A stretch of 64,000 nt of DNA from Mycobacterium sp. Marseille-P9652 (GTDB lineage Bacteria > Actinomycetota > Actinomycetes > Mycobacteriales > Mycobacteriaceae): NCBI RefSeq assembly GCF_902652685.1, contig NZ_CACRUY010000005.1, positions 87,635-151,634 of the forward strand, read 5' to 3'. This document shows, in pieces, positions 27,708 to 36,142 of this stretch. The position numbers and the translations under genes are program-made. The notes below the pieces were generated by a model. That model saw only the letters and a list, made by a program, of their open reading frames with translations, did not search any database and was not told the origin of the DNA. Every line of letters begins with the position of its first letter. The stretch's first letter is position 1.

Positions 27708-28595
27708 ATGGCCACAAGCACAACACCGCCCTTCAGGACGCTCAAGCAGAAGATCCGGCGAATCCTCGGCGGCGAAACGCGCGACCAGCTCAAGGATCTC
27801 GTTCTCCACGATCACTCCCAGTGGCTGAAGGCCAACCACGTCAACCCGCTGAACCGGGCCGGCAAGAGGTGTTTCTCCGCGACCGACGAGGACGGGATCA
27901 CGCTGGAGATCCTGCGCCGGATCGGCCGCCTCGACGACGGGGTGTTCGCCGAGTTCGGGGTGGGCGACGGCACCCAGAACAACACCCTGATCCTGGCCGC
28001 GCTGGGGTGGAAGGGATTTTGGGTCGGCGGTCAGGATCTGGCGGTCACGTTCGAACCCGGCCCCCGTTTCACCTACGAGAAGGCGTGGATCACCGCCGAG
28101 AACATCCTCGCGCTCAGCCGATCCTGCCTGCAGAGAATCGACGCCACGCACGTCGACGTCGTGTCGCTGGACCTCGACGGCAACGACATCTACCTCGTCG
28201 AGAAGCTCCTGGCGGACGGCATGCGCCCGAGCCTCTTCATCGTCGAGTACAACGGCAAGTTCCCGCCGCCGGTGAAGTTCCAGATCGCCTACGATCCCGG
28301 TCACGTCTGGCAGTCCGACGACTACTTCGGCGCTTCGCTCGCGAGTTTCGCCGAACTCTTCGCGCGCCACGACTACCGCCTGGTGTGCTGCAATTCCCAC
28401 TCCGGCTCCGACGCCTTCTTCGTCGATGCGGCGCTGGCAGGCCATTTCGCGGACGTGCCGACCGACATCGGCGACATCTACGTCGAGCCCCGATACTTCC
28501 TCTACGGCAACTTCGGACAGCACCCGACGTCCCCCCGCACGGTGTCGAAAATTTTGGGCGGCGCCGCGGCCGGGCGCCAAACCGGCGGAGCCTGA
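27708..28595 (+). CDS. FkbM-like methyltransferase-fold protein
   Basis: 295 residues of unknown precise function. A basic N terminus (FRTLKQKIRRILGG) is followed by a Rossmann-like domain with VFAEFGVGDGTQNNT in the motif I position and VDVVSLDLDGNDIYLV, resembling FkbM/Methyltransf_21 proteins of polysaccharide clusters. The SAM loop is FGVGDGT rather than DxGxxxG, so catalytic status is uncertain. Monocistronic within the island, flanked by a divergent methyltransferase and a convergent transferase 7 bp away. The ATG at 27708 overlaps a TGA (TGATG) that closes a three-codon ORF just upstream. Confidence 0.68.
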   Translation: MATSTTPPFRTLKQKIRRILGGETRDQLKDLVLHDHSQWLKANHVNPLNRAGKRCFSATDEDGITLEILRRIGRLDDGVFAEFGVGDGTQNNTLILAALGWKGFWVGGQDLAVTFEPGPRFTYEKAWITAENILALSRSCLQRIDATHVDVVSLDLDGNDIYLVEKLLADGMRPSLFIVEYNGKFPPPVKFQIAYDPGHVWQSDDYFGASLASFAELFARHDYRLVCCNSHSGSDAFFVDAALAGHFADVPTDIGDIYVEPRYFLYGNFGQHPTSPRTVSKILGGAAAGRQTGGA

Positions 28596-28602
28596 GGCTG
28601 AT

Positions 28603-30561
28603 TCACAGCACGGCATTGATCGCGTCGAGATAGGCGTCGGTCATCGCCTCGACCGTGTAGTGCTTGCGCATGCGCTCGAAGCCGCGCCGGCCGACCGCGG
28701 GCAGCGCGTCGGGATCCGCCAGGATCCCGGCGAGGTGCTCCCGCCACCCGGACACCGTGACCGGCTCGACGAGAAACCCGGCCCGGCCGTGGTCGAGCAT
28801 CTCGGGAACGGCGCAAATCGCCGACGCCGCAACGGGCACCGCCCGGGCCATGGCCTCGAGAATCACCAACGGGAACGCCTCCGAACGGCTGGGGACGCAC
28901 AGCAGGTCGGCGTCGGCCAGCGCCGGTCCCGGCCCGGCCGACCACCCACGCCACCGCACCCGGCTCTGCAGGTGCGCGGGCGTCAGCGCCTCCAGCCTCT
29001 CCCGGTCCGGGCCGTCACCGAAAATCGAGAGCCGCCAGGGCATGTCGCCGAGCGCGGCCAGCGCCTCGATGAGCAGGTGCGGGTTCTTGTGCTCCACGAT
29101 GCGCGACAGCATCACCAGGTGCGGCGGCGCCCCCGCCGCGCGTACGCGCGGGGCCGGTTCACCGGTCAGCACGACGCCGTTGGGTGCGATGAACCGGCGC
29201 CCCCAGAGCCGGTGCTGGGCGGCCAGCATGTCCCAATGCCGTTGCGCGAGAACGATGAAACCGTCGGCGCGGCGCATCGCGGCCGTCAGCGCCCGCGAAT
29301 AGATGGGCCGGTCGGTCTCGGGGGGGACGTGGGGGGCGACCAGCCAGCGCCGGCCGGGGGAGGCCGCGCGCCACAGCGTGGCGAACCCGGCCTCGGTGTT
29401 GGTGTCGGCGGTGACGAGCACCGCCGGTCCGTCGGGAAGGTCGACGGCCGGCGCCCACCAGGGCTGGCGCACGACGCGGACGCTGGGCGGGATCTCCCGG
29501 ATCAGCGGGCCGAACCGCTGCACGCACACCACGGTGACGCGGTACCCGCGGCGGTCCAATTCCGTTGCCAGCAACGCCTTTTGCCGCTCGGCACCACCGT
29601 AGACCAGTCGGTTGGTGGTGATCACGATGGCCGGCAGGTCCCGTCGCCCGGTTCCGCCCCGCGCCTTCGCCTTGGGCCGCCGCAGGCGATCCAGCGCGGT
29701 GGTGGCCGCCAGGTAGGCGTCGGCGTGGTGGACGCCGCGCTGATGCTCGAGGAGCAGCGCGGTGCCGGCGCGAGCCAGGTCGCGGTTGCGGCGCCGGTCG
29801 TCGGCCGCGGCGGTCACCGGTCGGGTGCGGCGCACGCCGAGTTCGTCGGCCAGCAGCACCCGCCAGCCCGCCGCGCGCGCCCGCGCCGGCCAGTCGGCGG
29901 CCCCGCCGTAGCGGTAGAACTCCTCGTCGAAGCCGCCCACCGTGTTCCAGGCCGCGCGGCTGATCGCCACGCACGTGCTGCCCACATGGCCGAGGCCGCG
30001 GCGCTCGGCGGGCCGTCGGGCATACAGCGGCGAAAGCGGGCTGGCGCGAAGGGGATTCGAATAGCCAGCCGCCTCGGCCAGCGACCGGGTGAGCGTCGCG
30101 GGGCGCGTCGCGGTGTCCCACGGCGCCCAGCCGGGCGCCGTGTCGTCGGCAACCAGCGGCGAGACGGCCGCCACGCGGGGCCGGCGGAGCAGCTCCCGGG
30201 TGCGCGTCAGCGGCCCCAGCAACCGCGCGTCGGCGTCGAGCAGCAGCAGGTCGGCGTCGCCGGGGACGTGCTCCACGAGCGTGTTGACCGCCGCGGCGTA
30301 GCCGAGATCCGCCGGGCCGGACACCCAGTGGACCGACGGGTGCCGGGCCGCCAATCCTTCGCCGGCGCAACCCTCTTCGCCGGCGAGGTAGACATAGACG
30401 TCGATGCCGGGCAGGTGCTCGGCGACGCTCGCCAGGCAGGGGTCGAGCGGCTGGTGGGCGCAATCGGTTGCGATGAGCACCACGAGCGGGCGCGTGGACG
30501 GCAGTCGGGTCGCCCCGCCGACCGGGCGCTTGAGGTAGGCCCGGTCCAACTCCCGCGTCAT
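28603..30561 (-). CDS. Bifunctional GT2-GT4 glycosyltransferase fusion
   Basis: 652 residues combining two transferases. N-terminal GT2-like domain (about 1-260) with ADLGYAAAVNTLVEH, the metal-binding LLLLDADARLLG, GHVGSTCVAISRAAWNTVGGFDEEFY. C-terminal GT4 domain (about 270-652) with LVYGGAERQKALLA, HVPPETDRPIYS, LSRIVEHKNPHLLIEAL, FGDGPDRERLEAL and SRSEAFPLVILEAMARAVPVAAS, with the EX7E motif intact. It would add two sugars in succession at the cytoplasmic face. ATG overlaps the flippase stop by 4 bp (ATGA). Start chosen for that overlap; residues further upstream in the open frame belong to the flippase gene in another frame. Confidence 0.86.
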   Translation of the reverse strand: MTRELDRAYLKRPVGGATRLPSTRPLVVLIATDCAHQPLDPCLASVAEHLPGIDVYVYLAGEEGCAGEGLAARHPSVHWVSGPADLGYAAAVNTLVEHVPGDADLLLLDADARLLGPLTRTRELLRRPRVAAVSPLVADDTAPGWAPWDTATRPATLTRSLAEAAGYSNPLRASPLSPLYARRPAERRGLGHVGSTCVAISRAAWNTVGGFDEEFYRYGGAADWPARARAAGWRVLLADELGVRRTRPVTAAADDRRRNRDLARAGTALLLEHQRGVHHADAYLAATTALDRLRRPKAKARGGTGRRDLPAIVITTNRLVYGGAERQKALLATELDRRGYRVTVVCVQRFGPLIREIPPSVRVVRQPWWAPAVDLPDGPAVLVTADTNTEAGFATLWRAASPGRRWLVAPHVPPETDRPIYSRALTAAMRRADGFIVLAQRHWDMLAAQHRLWGRRFIAPNGVVLTGEPAPRVRAAGAPPHLVMLSRIVEHKNPHLLIEALAALGDMPWRLSIFGDGPDRERLEALTPAHLQSRVRWRGWSAGPGPALADADLLCVPSRSEAFPLVILEAMARAVPVAASAICAVPEMLDHGRAGFLVEPVTVSGWREHLAGILADPDALPAVGRRGFERMRKHYTVEAMTDAYLDAINAVL

Positions 30562-32045
30562 GCCAACAGCGGGTTCGGGCGCGACGCGGTGCGCAACGAC
30601 GCCAGGTCCGACAAACGCAGCGGGCCGAACGCGGCGCTGACGACCAAGTAGGCCGCGGCGGCGGCGGCCAGAACGAGCACCACGTGCTGACCCGAGAGCA
30701 GCAGCGTCACGACGACGCTCGCCCCCGTCGGAATCAGCAGCCGCACCAGGAACCTCACCGGCGTACGGTAACCGCACCGCCGGCGCAGCCACCAGCTGCC
30801 GACGACCATGTTGAAGAATTCCGTGCACACCAGCGCGACGCCGCGGCCGACGGCGCCGAACCGACCCGCGAGGGCGACGTTGAGCGCGACGTTGAGCACG
30901 AGCGTGGCCATCGTCAGCCAGAACAGCACGCGCTGGTGATGGCTGGCGACCAGGCCCTGTCCCAGGGTGCCGCTGACGAACCGCAGGGCGGCCGCGACGA
31001 ACAACAGCGCCAGCACCGGCGTTCCGCGCGCCATGAACGCCTTGTCACCGAACAACCCGATCAGCGGGCCGGCCAGCAGCGCGCCGACCACCGCGACGGG
31101 GACCGCCACGAAGTACATCAGCTCGACGCTGCGGCGCAGGAAGCCGGCGAAGGCGGCGACGTCCCGCGCGAACAGCTCGTTGGCCGTCGAGAGCGTCGAC
31201 TTGAGGAAGATCAGCGACACCACGATCGTGTTGAACGCGATCGTGAAGGCCAGGCCGTACACACCGACCTCCGACTGCGTGCTCAGCAGCGAGAGGATGA
31301 CACCGTCGGCGCGGCAGTACATCAGCCCCACCACCAGAAAACCGATGAGCGGCAGGCTTTCCCGCAGCAGGTCGGCGGCCTCGCGGGGCGCGAAGACGGG
31401 GCGCACCGAGATGTGCCGCGTGGCCGCGGCGCCCTGGATCACCAGCTGCAGCGCGGGCGGGATGAGTTGCGCGACGGCGAACCAGACGACGTCGGCGCGC
31501 GCCGCGACCAGGCAGGCCACCATGCCCAGGGCGGCCAGGCGGGCGGCGACGTCGGAGATTGCGACCGCGGTGAACCGCACGGTGGCGAGGAACACCGGCT
31601 CGAACCGCGTCGTCATGGTCTGCATGAGCAGAGCCCCCGACAGCACGACGAGCATGACGCGCACGTTGTGGTCGTGGTAGACGAACAGCCCCGACACCGC
31701 GGCCAGCGCGGCCAGCGGAAGGCAGTACACCAGGGCCATGCCGCTGTTCACCCGCACCAGCCGCTCGAGGTCGCCTCGCCCGGACGTCACGCGGCGCACG
31801 ATCACGGTGGCGATACCGAGGTCGGCGAGGCTCGCCCACATGGCGATGAACATCACCGCGATGGACAGCTGGCCGTAGTGCCCGGGTCCCAGGTAGCGCG
31901 CGGTCATCGCCACCGAGATCACTGAGGCCAGCATCCCCAGCGCCCGGCAGATCAGCTGGATGGAGAACGCGTGGGCCATCCGCGCAACCGGGACCGACGA
32001 ACCGAGCGCGCCGGGTGCCGTCGGCTCAGTCATGGCCGGTGGCAC
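30558..32045 (-). CDS. Wzx-like polysaccharide flippase
   Basis: 495-residue membrane protein with about 12-14 predicted helices of the MATE/MOP (RfbX/Wzx) type. It would move the lipid-linked repeat unit across the cytoplasmic membrane for polymerisation. Seen: the N-terminal signature AHAFSIQLICRALGMLASV...ARYLGPGHYGQLS common in Wzx proteins. GTG at 32045 follows the glycosylphosphotransferase stop directly; an ATG at 32033 (MTEPTAPG) is an equally possible start. Sits between the initiating transferase and the fused transferase in one minus-strand operon. Confidence 0.86.
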   Translation of the reverse strand: MPPAMTEPTAPGALGSSVPVARMAHAFSIQLICRALGMLASVISVAMTARYLGPGHYGQLSIAVMFIAMWASLADLGIATVIVRRVTSGRGDLERLVRVNSGMALVYCLPLAALAAVSGLFVYHDHNVRVMLVVLSGALLMQTMTTRFEPVFLATVRFTAVAISDVAARLAALGMVACLVAARADVVWFAVAQLIPPALQLVIQGAAATRHISVRPVFAPREAADLLRESLPLIGFLVVGLMYCRADGVILSLLSTQSEVGVYGLAFTIAFNTIVVSLIFLKSTLSTANELFARDVAAFAGFLRRSVELMYFVAVPVAVVGALLAGPLIGLFGDKAFMARGTPVLALLFVAAALRFVSGTLGQGLVASHHQRVLFWLTMATLVLNVALNVALAGRFGAVGRGVALVCTEFFNMVVGSWWLRRRCGYRTPVRFLVRLLIPTGASVVVTLLLSGQHVVLVLAAAAAAYLVVSAAFGPLRLSDLASLRTASRPNPLLA

Positions 32046-33677
32046 CTAGTACGCCCCGTGGCTCGTCAATACGGCTTTCACGGTCTTGGCGATGATCATC
32101 AGGTCACCCGACATGGACCAATTGTCGACATACGACAGGTCCAGCCGCACGGATTCTTCCCAAGAAAGATCGGAACGGCCGCTCACCTGCCACAGCCCGC
32201 TGACGCCCGGCTTCACCAGCAGCCGCCGGTGGACGTCGCCGTCGTAGTTCTCGACCTCGCGCCGCAGCGGGGGGCGCGGGCCGACGACGCTCATGTCGCC
32301 CTTGAGCACGTTGATGAACTGAGGCAGCTCGTCGATGCTGAACCGGCGCAGCATCCGGCCGACGGGAGTGACGCGGGGGTCCTGGCGCAGCTTGAACAGC
32401 ACGCCGCCCGCGCCTTCGTTCATCGACATCAGGTGGTCGAGCTGCTTGTCCGCCCCGTCGGTCATCGTGCGGAACTTGAGCATCGTGAACGGCTTGCCAT
32501 CAATGCCGATGCGCTCGGAGTGGTAGAAGACCGGACCCTTGCTCGTCAGCTTCACGGCGAGGGCGGCCACCAACAGGACCGGCGCCGTCGCGATCAGGGC
32601 GGCCAGTGAGAAGCAGAAGTCGAAAGCCTGCTTCTGGAACCGCTGCGTGCCCTCGTATTGCGGCTTCTCGACGTGCAGCAGGGGCACGCCGGCGGTGAGG
32701 CGCAGGGCCAGCCGCGCCTCCGCGACGTCCATCACGCCGGGCGACACCACCAGGTCGATGTCCATGGTCTCCAGCTGCCACATCAGCTCCCTGATGGCGT
32801 GCATGCCGAAGTCGGTGGTCTGCGCGATGGCGACCGTGTCCGCGCCGCACCTCTCGATCGCCGCCGCCGCGTAGGTTTCGTCACCGAGAATCGGGACCCG
32901 GCGGCCGCCGACCTTCAGCGTGTTGCCGCGCGGCCCCCCGTAGCCGGGGATGCACACGCCGACTACGACGCACCCGTCACTGGGATTGCGGCCGAACTCG
33001 TGCGCGAGGTGGGACACCGCCTGCCGGTCCCCGATCGCCAGCACCCGGGTCAGGCAACGGCCGCGAGCGCGCTGACGGCGGATGTACGTGCGCCACAGGC
33101 TGCGGCTGGTCAGCAGACCCAAGGTGCCGGCGGGCAGCGCGATCGCCAGGTAGCCGCGTGCGAGGTCGACCTTTGCCAGCATCGTGACCATCGCGATGAT
33201 GCCGAACGTCCAGAACGACGCCGTGCCGATGCGACGGTACTCCTCGATCCCGGCGCCGATTACCCGCGGCGACCGCGTCTGCATGATGGCCAGCGACGAA
33301 AGCCACAGCGCGGCGAAGATAAATGAGTACAGCGTGATGACGGGGTCCGAGTAGCCCGACGTGTTCTGGAAGTCGCCGAACCGGACCGATTGAGCCAGGA
33401 TTACCGCGGCGAACACGATCACCGCGTCGCTGATGCGGAGCCAGCGTGAGTACTGGTACTGCCAGCGCCGCAGGGTGGTGGCACCGGACAACGGTGCCGG
33501 ACGGGCGGGGGCCGGCACCCCCGCGGTGCGGACGCGCGGCATGGGCGTCGGCGTCGATTTGATCGGTGGAATCGCCTGCGGCAGAGCGACCTTCGCCGTG
33601 AGGCGGGCCGCCGGGGCGATCAGCCGTCCGGCGGCAACCGCCTTTGACTTCCGGGGAATCACCTGCTCGGTCGTCAT
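32046..33677 (-). CDS. Polyprenyl glycosylphosphotransferase (WbaP/CpsE type)
   Basis: 543 residues. Initiates polysaccharide synthesis by loading sugar 1-phosphate onto polyprenyl phosphate. Cytoplasmic N terminus rich in Pro/Ala/Lys, four hydrophobic helices at about 78-190, a CoA-binding-like domain (VLAIGDRQAVSHLAHEF), then the catalytic bacterial sugar transferase domain (about 350-543) with YHSERIGIDGKPFTMLKFRTM, RRFSIDELPQFINVL, VGPRPPLRREV and KPGVSGLWQVSGR. All core motifs are intact. The gene starts 9 bp after the PPE gene and abuts the flippase gene, so the operon order is PPE, initiating enzyme, flippase, transferases. Confidence 0.92.
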   Translation of the reverse strand: MTTEQVIPRKSKAVAAGRLIAPAARLTAKVALPQAIPPIKSTPTPMPRVRTAGVPAPARPAPLSGATTLRRWQYQYSRWLRISDAVIVFAAVILAQSVRFGDFQNTSGYSDPVITLYSFIFAALWLSSLAIMQTRSPRVIGAGIEEYRRIGTASFWTFGIIAMVTMLAKVDLARGYLAIALPAGTLGLLTSRSLWRTYIRRQRARGRCLTRVLAIGDRQAVSHLAHEFGRNPSDGCVVVGVCIPGYGGPRGNTLKVGGRRVPILGDETYAAAAIERCGADTVAIAQTTDFGMHAIRELMWQLETMDIDLVVSPGVMDVAEARLALRLTAGVPLLHVEKPQYEGTQRFQKQAFDFCFSLAALIATAPVLLVAALAVKLTSKGPVFYHSERIGIDGKPFTMLKFRTMTDGADKQLDHLMSMNEGAGGVLFKLRQDPRVTPVGRMLRRFSIDELPQFINVLKGDMSVVGPRPPLRREVENYDGDVHRRLLVKPGVSGLWQVSGRSDLSWEESVRLDLSYVDNWSMSGDLMIIAKTVKAVLTSHGAY

Positions 33678-33686
33678 CGGGCGGCC

Positions 33687-34862
33687 CTATGCGTATCCGC
33701 CGGCCGGCGGCCGCGTCATGATCGTCGGGACGATGCCGTAGCGCGGCCCCAGCGACTTGGTCGCCGACGCCAGCCGCGGCAGCGAGCCCAGCATGGTCGG
33801 GGGCACGGCCGGCGTGCCGAGGGCGTTGGGCAGCGCGGCGGCGGCGCTCACCGGCGCCGTCGGGATCACGCTGGTCCAGCTGGCGGGCACGGACAGGGGA
33901 CCCAGCGCGCTGGCGGTGCCGAGGCTGCCGAACACGCTGGAGCCGAGCGCTCCGGCCGAGCCGGCCGCGCTCGCCACTCCCGACGCCGCCCCCGCGGCGG
34001 CCGCGGCAACCCCGTCGCCGGCGGCCTTGGCCAGACCTTGGACAGTCTGGGCGATCCCGAGCACCGAGGACAGTCCGTACAGCGGCGTCGCCCCGGCCAT
34101 CAGCCAGGTCGGCAGGGAGTAGGGCAGGTTGGTCGTGAAGCTCGAGATCGTCGACGACAGGGTGCTGGACAGGGCCGCCGAGGAGGTCGAGGTGCCCAGC
34201 ATCGCCGTGGCCGGCGTCGTGAGCGCCTGCAAGGTGGCCGGGACGGAGGACACCAGGCTCGCCAGGGAGAACTGGCTCTCCGCCGAGACGGAGGCCGCCT
34301 GGGTGACCGCCGCGGCCTGCTGGCCCAGGCCCGCCGGGCTGGTGACCTCCGGCGGCGAGGCGAACGGCGTGACCTCGGTGGCCGCCGCCGCGTGCGCCGC
34401 GTACTGGTACATGGCCGCCGCGTCCTGGGCCCACATCTCGCCGTATTCGGCTTCGGTGGCCGCGATGGCGGGCAGGTTCTGGCCGAAGAAGTTGGTGGCG
34501 ATCAGCGCCGCGAGTTGGGCCCGGTTGGCGGCGACAGCGGGCGGGGGCACGGTCATGGCGAACGCGGCCTCGTAGATCTCCACGGAGAGCCGCGCGTGGC
34601 TGGCCGACTCGGCGGCCCGCGCGGCGGCCCCGGACACCCACGCGACGTACGGTCCGAACGCCGATGCCATGGCCAGCGACGTCGGGCCCATCCAGCGGTT
34701 GGTCACCAGTCCGGCGATCACCGACTTGTACAGGCTGGCGGCGGTGTGCAGTTCCGCGGCCAGGCCGTCCCACGCTACGGCAGCCGCGACGAGCGATCCC
34801 GGGCCGGGACCGGCATACATTCGTGCGGAGTTGATCTCCGGCGGGAGCGCACCAAAGTCCAC
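33687..34862 (-). CDS. PPE-family protein, SVP subgroup
   Basis: 391 residues. N-terminal PPE domain (1-175) begins [18 protein letters not shown] with the PPE triad at 7-9 and has a YGEMWAQD helix; the C-terminal region is Ala/Ser/Gly-rich and carries the subgroup motif GPLSVPASW at 321-329. PPE proteins are exported by type VII secretion systems, usually paired with a PE protein. No PE gene is adjacent here. It is the first gene of the flippase/glycosylphosphotransferase operon, 9 bp upstream, which is an unusual setting. Divergent from the TetR pair across a 494-bp AT-richer region. Function in the EPS pathway unknown. Confidence 0.92.
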   Translation of the reverse strand: MDFGALPPEINSARMYAGPGPGSLVAAAVAWDGLAAELHTAASLYKSVIAGLVTNRWMGPTSLAMASAFGPYVAWVSGAAARAAESASHARLSVEIYEAAFAMTVPPPAVAANRAQLAALIATNFFGQNLPAIAATEAEYGEMWAQDAAAMYQYAAHAAAATEVTPFASPPEVTSPAGLGQQAAAVTQAASVSAESQFSLASLVSSVPATLQALTTPATAMLGTSTSSAALSSTLSSTISSFTTNLPYSLPTWLMAGATPLYGLSSVLGIAQTVQGLAKAAGDGVAAAAAGAASGVASAAGSAGALGSSVFGSLGTASALGPLSVPASWTSVIPTAPVSAAAALPNALGTPAVPPTMLGSLPRLASATKSLGPRYGIVPTIMTRPPAGGYA

Positions 34863-35356
34863 GACTCAGCCCCTCGCCCGCACGGGGACGTGGCCGCGTG
34901 CCCGTCGTTCGCCGCCGAGCGGGTGCCCGTCGGTGCCGGCGGATGCCGCAGAAGCGACCGGCTGGGTGGTGACCATCGAAACGTGCCTCTCGTGAGGGGG
35001 TGGAGAGTGCCGGACCAGCGGAACCGCTGAGACCAACAGACGTATAATAGCGGATGAAACATACCTTTAGTACGTCTATTCTGTGTGTTCCGTATTACAG
35101 GTTTACGTAGCCTTACCTGTGCTACTAGGGCCTTACGTCCCTTCGTTCGCGAAAACTGTTAGTCTCCAAAAATCGGTGTGAACGTCGCCCGCGACTTCGG
35201 TGCGCGTTCGCGCCGGACCGCTGAACACCGCATGAACACCATTTGAAGCTGGCCGGGCAGAACCGAGGTGCGCGCCCTGAAGGTCACATGCATGTCGTCG
35301 CCGGCCGGCGGTGACCACGATGTTCCGGCAGTTAGAGAGCAGATTTCTCAGTTGCA
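34863..35356. promoter_or_regulatory. Divergent control region between PPE operon and tandem TetR genes
   Basis: 494 bp with no credible gene and lower GC than its surroundings. Contents: inverted repeat 35035-35080, a perfect TATAAT at 35043-35048 (plus strand) inside it, a direct repeat of GCCTTAC (about 35109 and 35130), and GTTAGTCTC at 35158-35166, a word found again before the second TetR gene (36088-36096). Likely carries promoters for both directions and operators for one or both TetR proteins; this is inference from layout. Confidence 0.6.
35035..35080. promoter_or_regulatory. Candidate TetR operator: interrupted inverted repeat
   Basis: Arms AACAGACGTA (35035-35044) and TACGTCTATT (35071-35080) match at 9 of 10 positions with a 26-bp centre; the inner seven bases are perfect. 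The left arm overlaps a TATAAT box, so protein bound here could block transcription toward the TetR genes. Confidence 0.45.
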
Positions 35357-36028
35357 ATGACGACCCACTCGACCGACGGACGCGCGGACGCGACACGGCG
35401 CCAGATTCTTCGCGCCGCCGCGCACCAGTTCGCGCGCCGCGCCTATCACGAGGTGGGTCTCGACGACATCCTCGCCGATGCCGGACTGACCAAGGGCGCG
35501 ATGTACTTCCACTTCAAATCGAAGTACGCGCTGGCGGTGGCGATCATCGATCACGAGACATCAGACGGCGCCATCGTCGTGGAAGACCTCCTGAGCAGGG
35601 GTTTGTCGGGACTCGAGACCCTGATCGACTTCTCCTACCTGATCGCCGTCCAGGACATCACGACCGACGAGGTCAGGGCCGGGCTCAACCTCATCGAATC
35701 GGTCGGCCTGTCCGAGGGGCTGCAGGAGCGGCTGCTGGGCAGCTGGGCGAAGGCCCTGGCCGGGGTCGTCGAGCAAGCCATCGCCGAGGGCGACATCGGC
35801 GAACAGTGGGACCCGCAGGATGTGGGGCGCTTCATCGTGTCGCTGCACATGGGCCTGCGGAAGACCAGCTCCCTCGATCAGCCGGAACAATTTCTGCTCG
35901 ACCTGGAGAAGAGCTGGGCGCTCATCCTGGCGGGCATCCTGCAACCGGAGCGCGCTGACTATTTCCGGCAGTTCCTCCGGCGGCGCGCGTCGCTCGCGAT
36001 CAACGCGAATTCCCACGGGGAGCACTAG
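35357..36028 (+). CDS. TetR-family regulator, gamma-butyrolactone-receptor (ScbR)-like, copy 1
   Basis: 223 residues. Helix-turn-helix at about 30-60: VGLDDILADAGLTKGAMYFHFKSKYALA, where the MYFHFKSK form is typical of ScbR/ArpA-type receptors of actinomycete signalling butyrolactones. The ligand domain has LIDFSYLIAVQDI and ends PERADYFRQFLRRRASLA. The next gene ends with a near-identical YFRQFLRR segment, so the two are likely paralogues. Predicted repressor acting on the divergent PPE/EPS promoter region and on its own gene; ligand unknown. No butyrolactone synthase (AfsA-like) gene is in the window. Confidence 0.85.
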   Translation: MTTHSTDGRADATRRQILRAAAHQFARRAYHEVGLDDILADAGLTKGAMYFHFKSKYALAVAIIDHETSDGAIVVEDLLSRGLSGLETLIDFSYLIAVQDITTDEVRAGLNLIESVGLSEGLQERLLGSWAKALAGVVEQAIAEGDIGEQWDPQDVGRFIVSLHMGLRKTSSLDQPEQFLLDLEKSWALILAGILQPERADYFRQFLRRRASLAINANSHGEH

Positions 36029-36098
36029 CGCCTGACGAGGACCGGCCGTTTTCGAGCGCCGAGCGGGCGCGGGCCGCGGTCGTTTACGTTAGTCTCTC

Positions 36099-36117
36099 GC
36101 CGGGCACGTTGCCCGGC
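36099..36117. promoter_or_regulatory. Perfect palindrome in the leader of the second TetR gene
   Basis: GCCGGGCA (36099-36106) and TGCCCGGC (36110-36117) flank a 3-nt centre (CGT), 25 bp before the ATG and just after the word GTTAGTCTC. Position and symmetry fit an autoregulatory operator, or an RNA hairpin in the leader. Confidence 0.5.
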
Positions 36118-36142
36118 CGAGACTTCCGGGAGGACACAAGCG

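Noticed and set aside
27697-27708. Three-codon ORF (ATG ACC GCC TGA) overlapping the FkbM-like start
   Set aside because: Too short to support as a gene; chance TGATG overlap is as likely.
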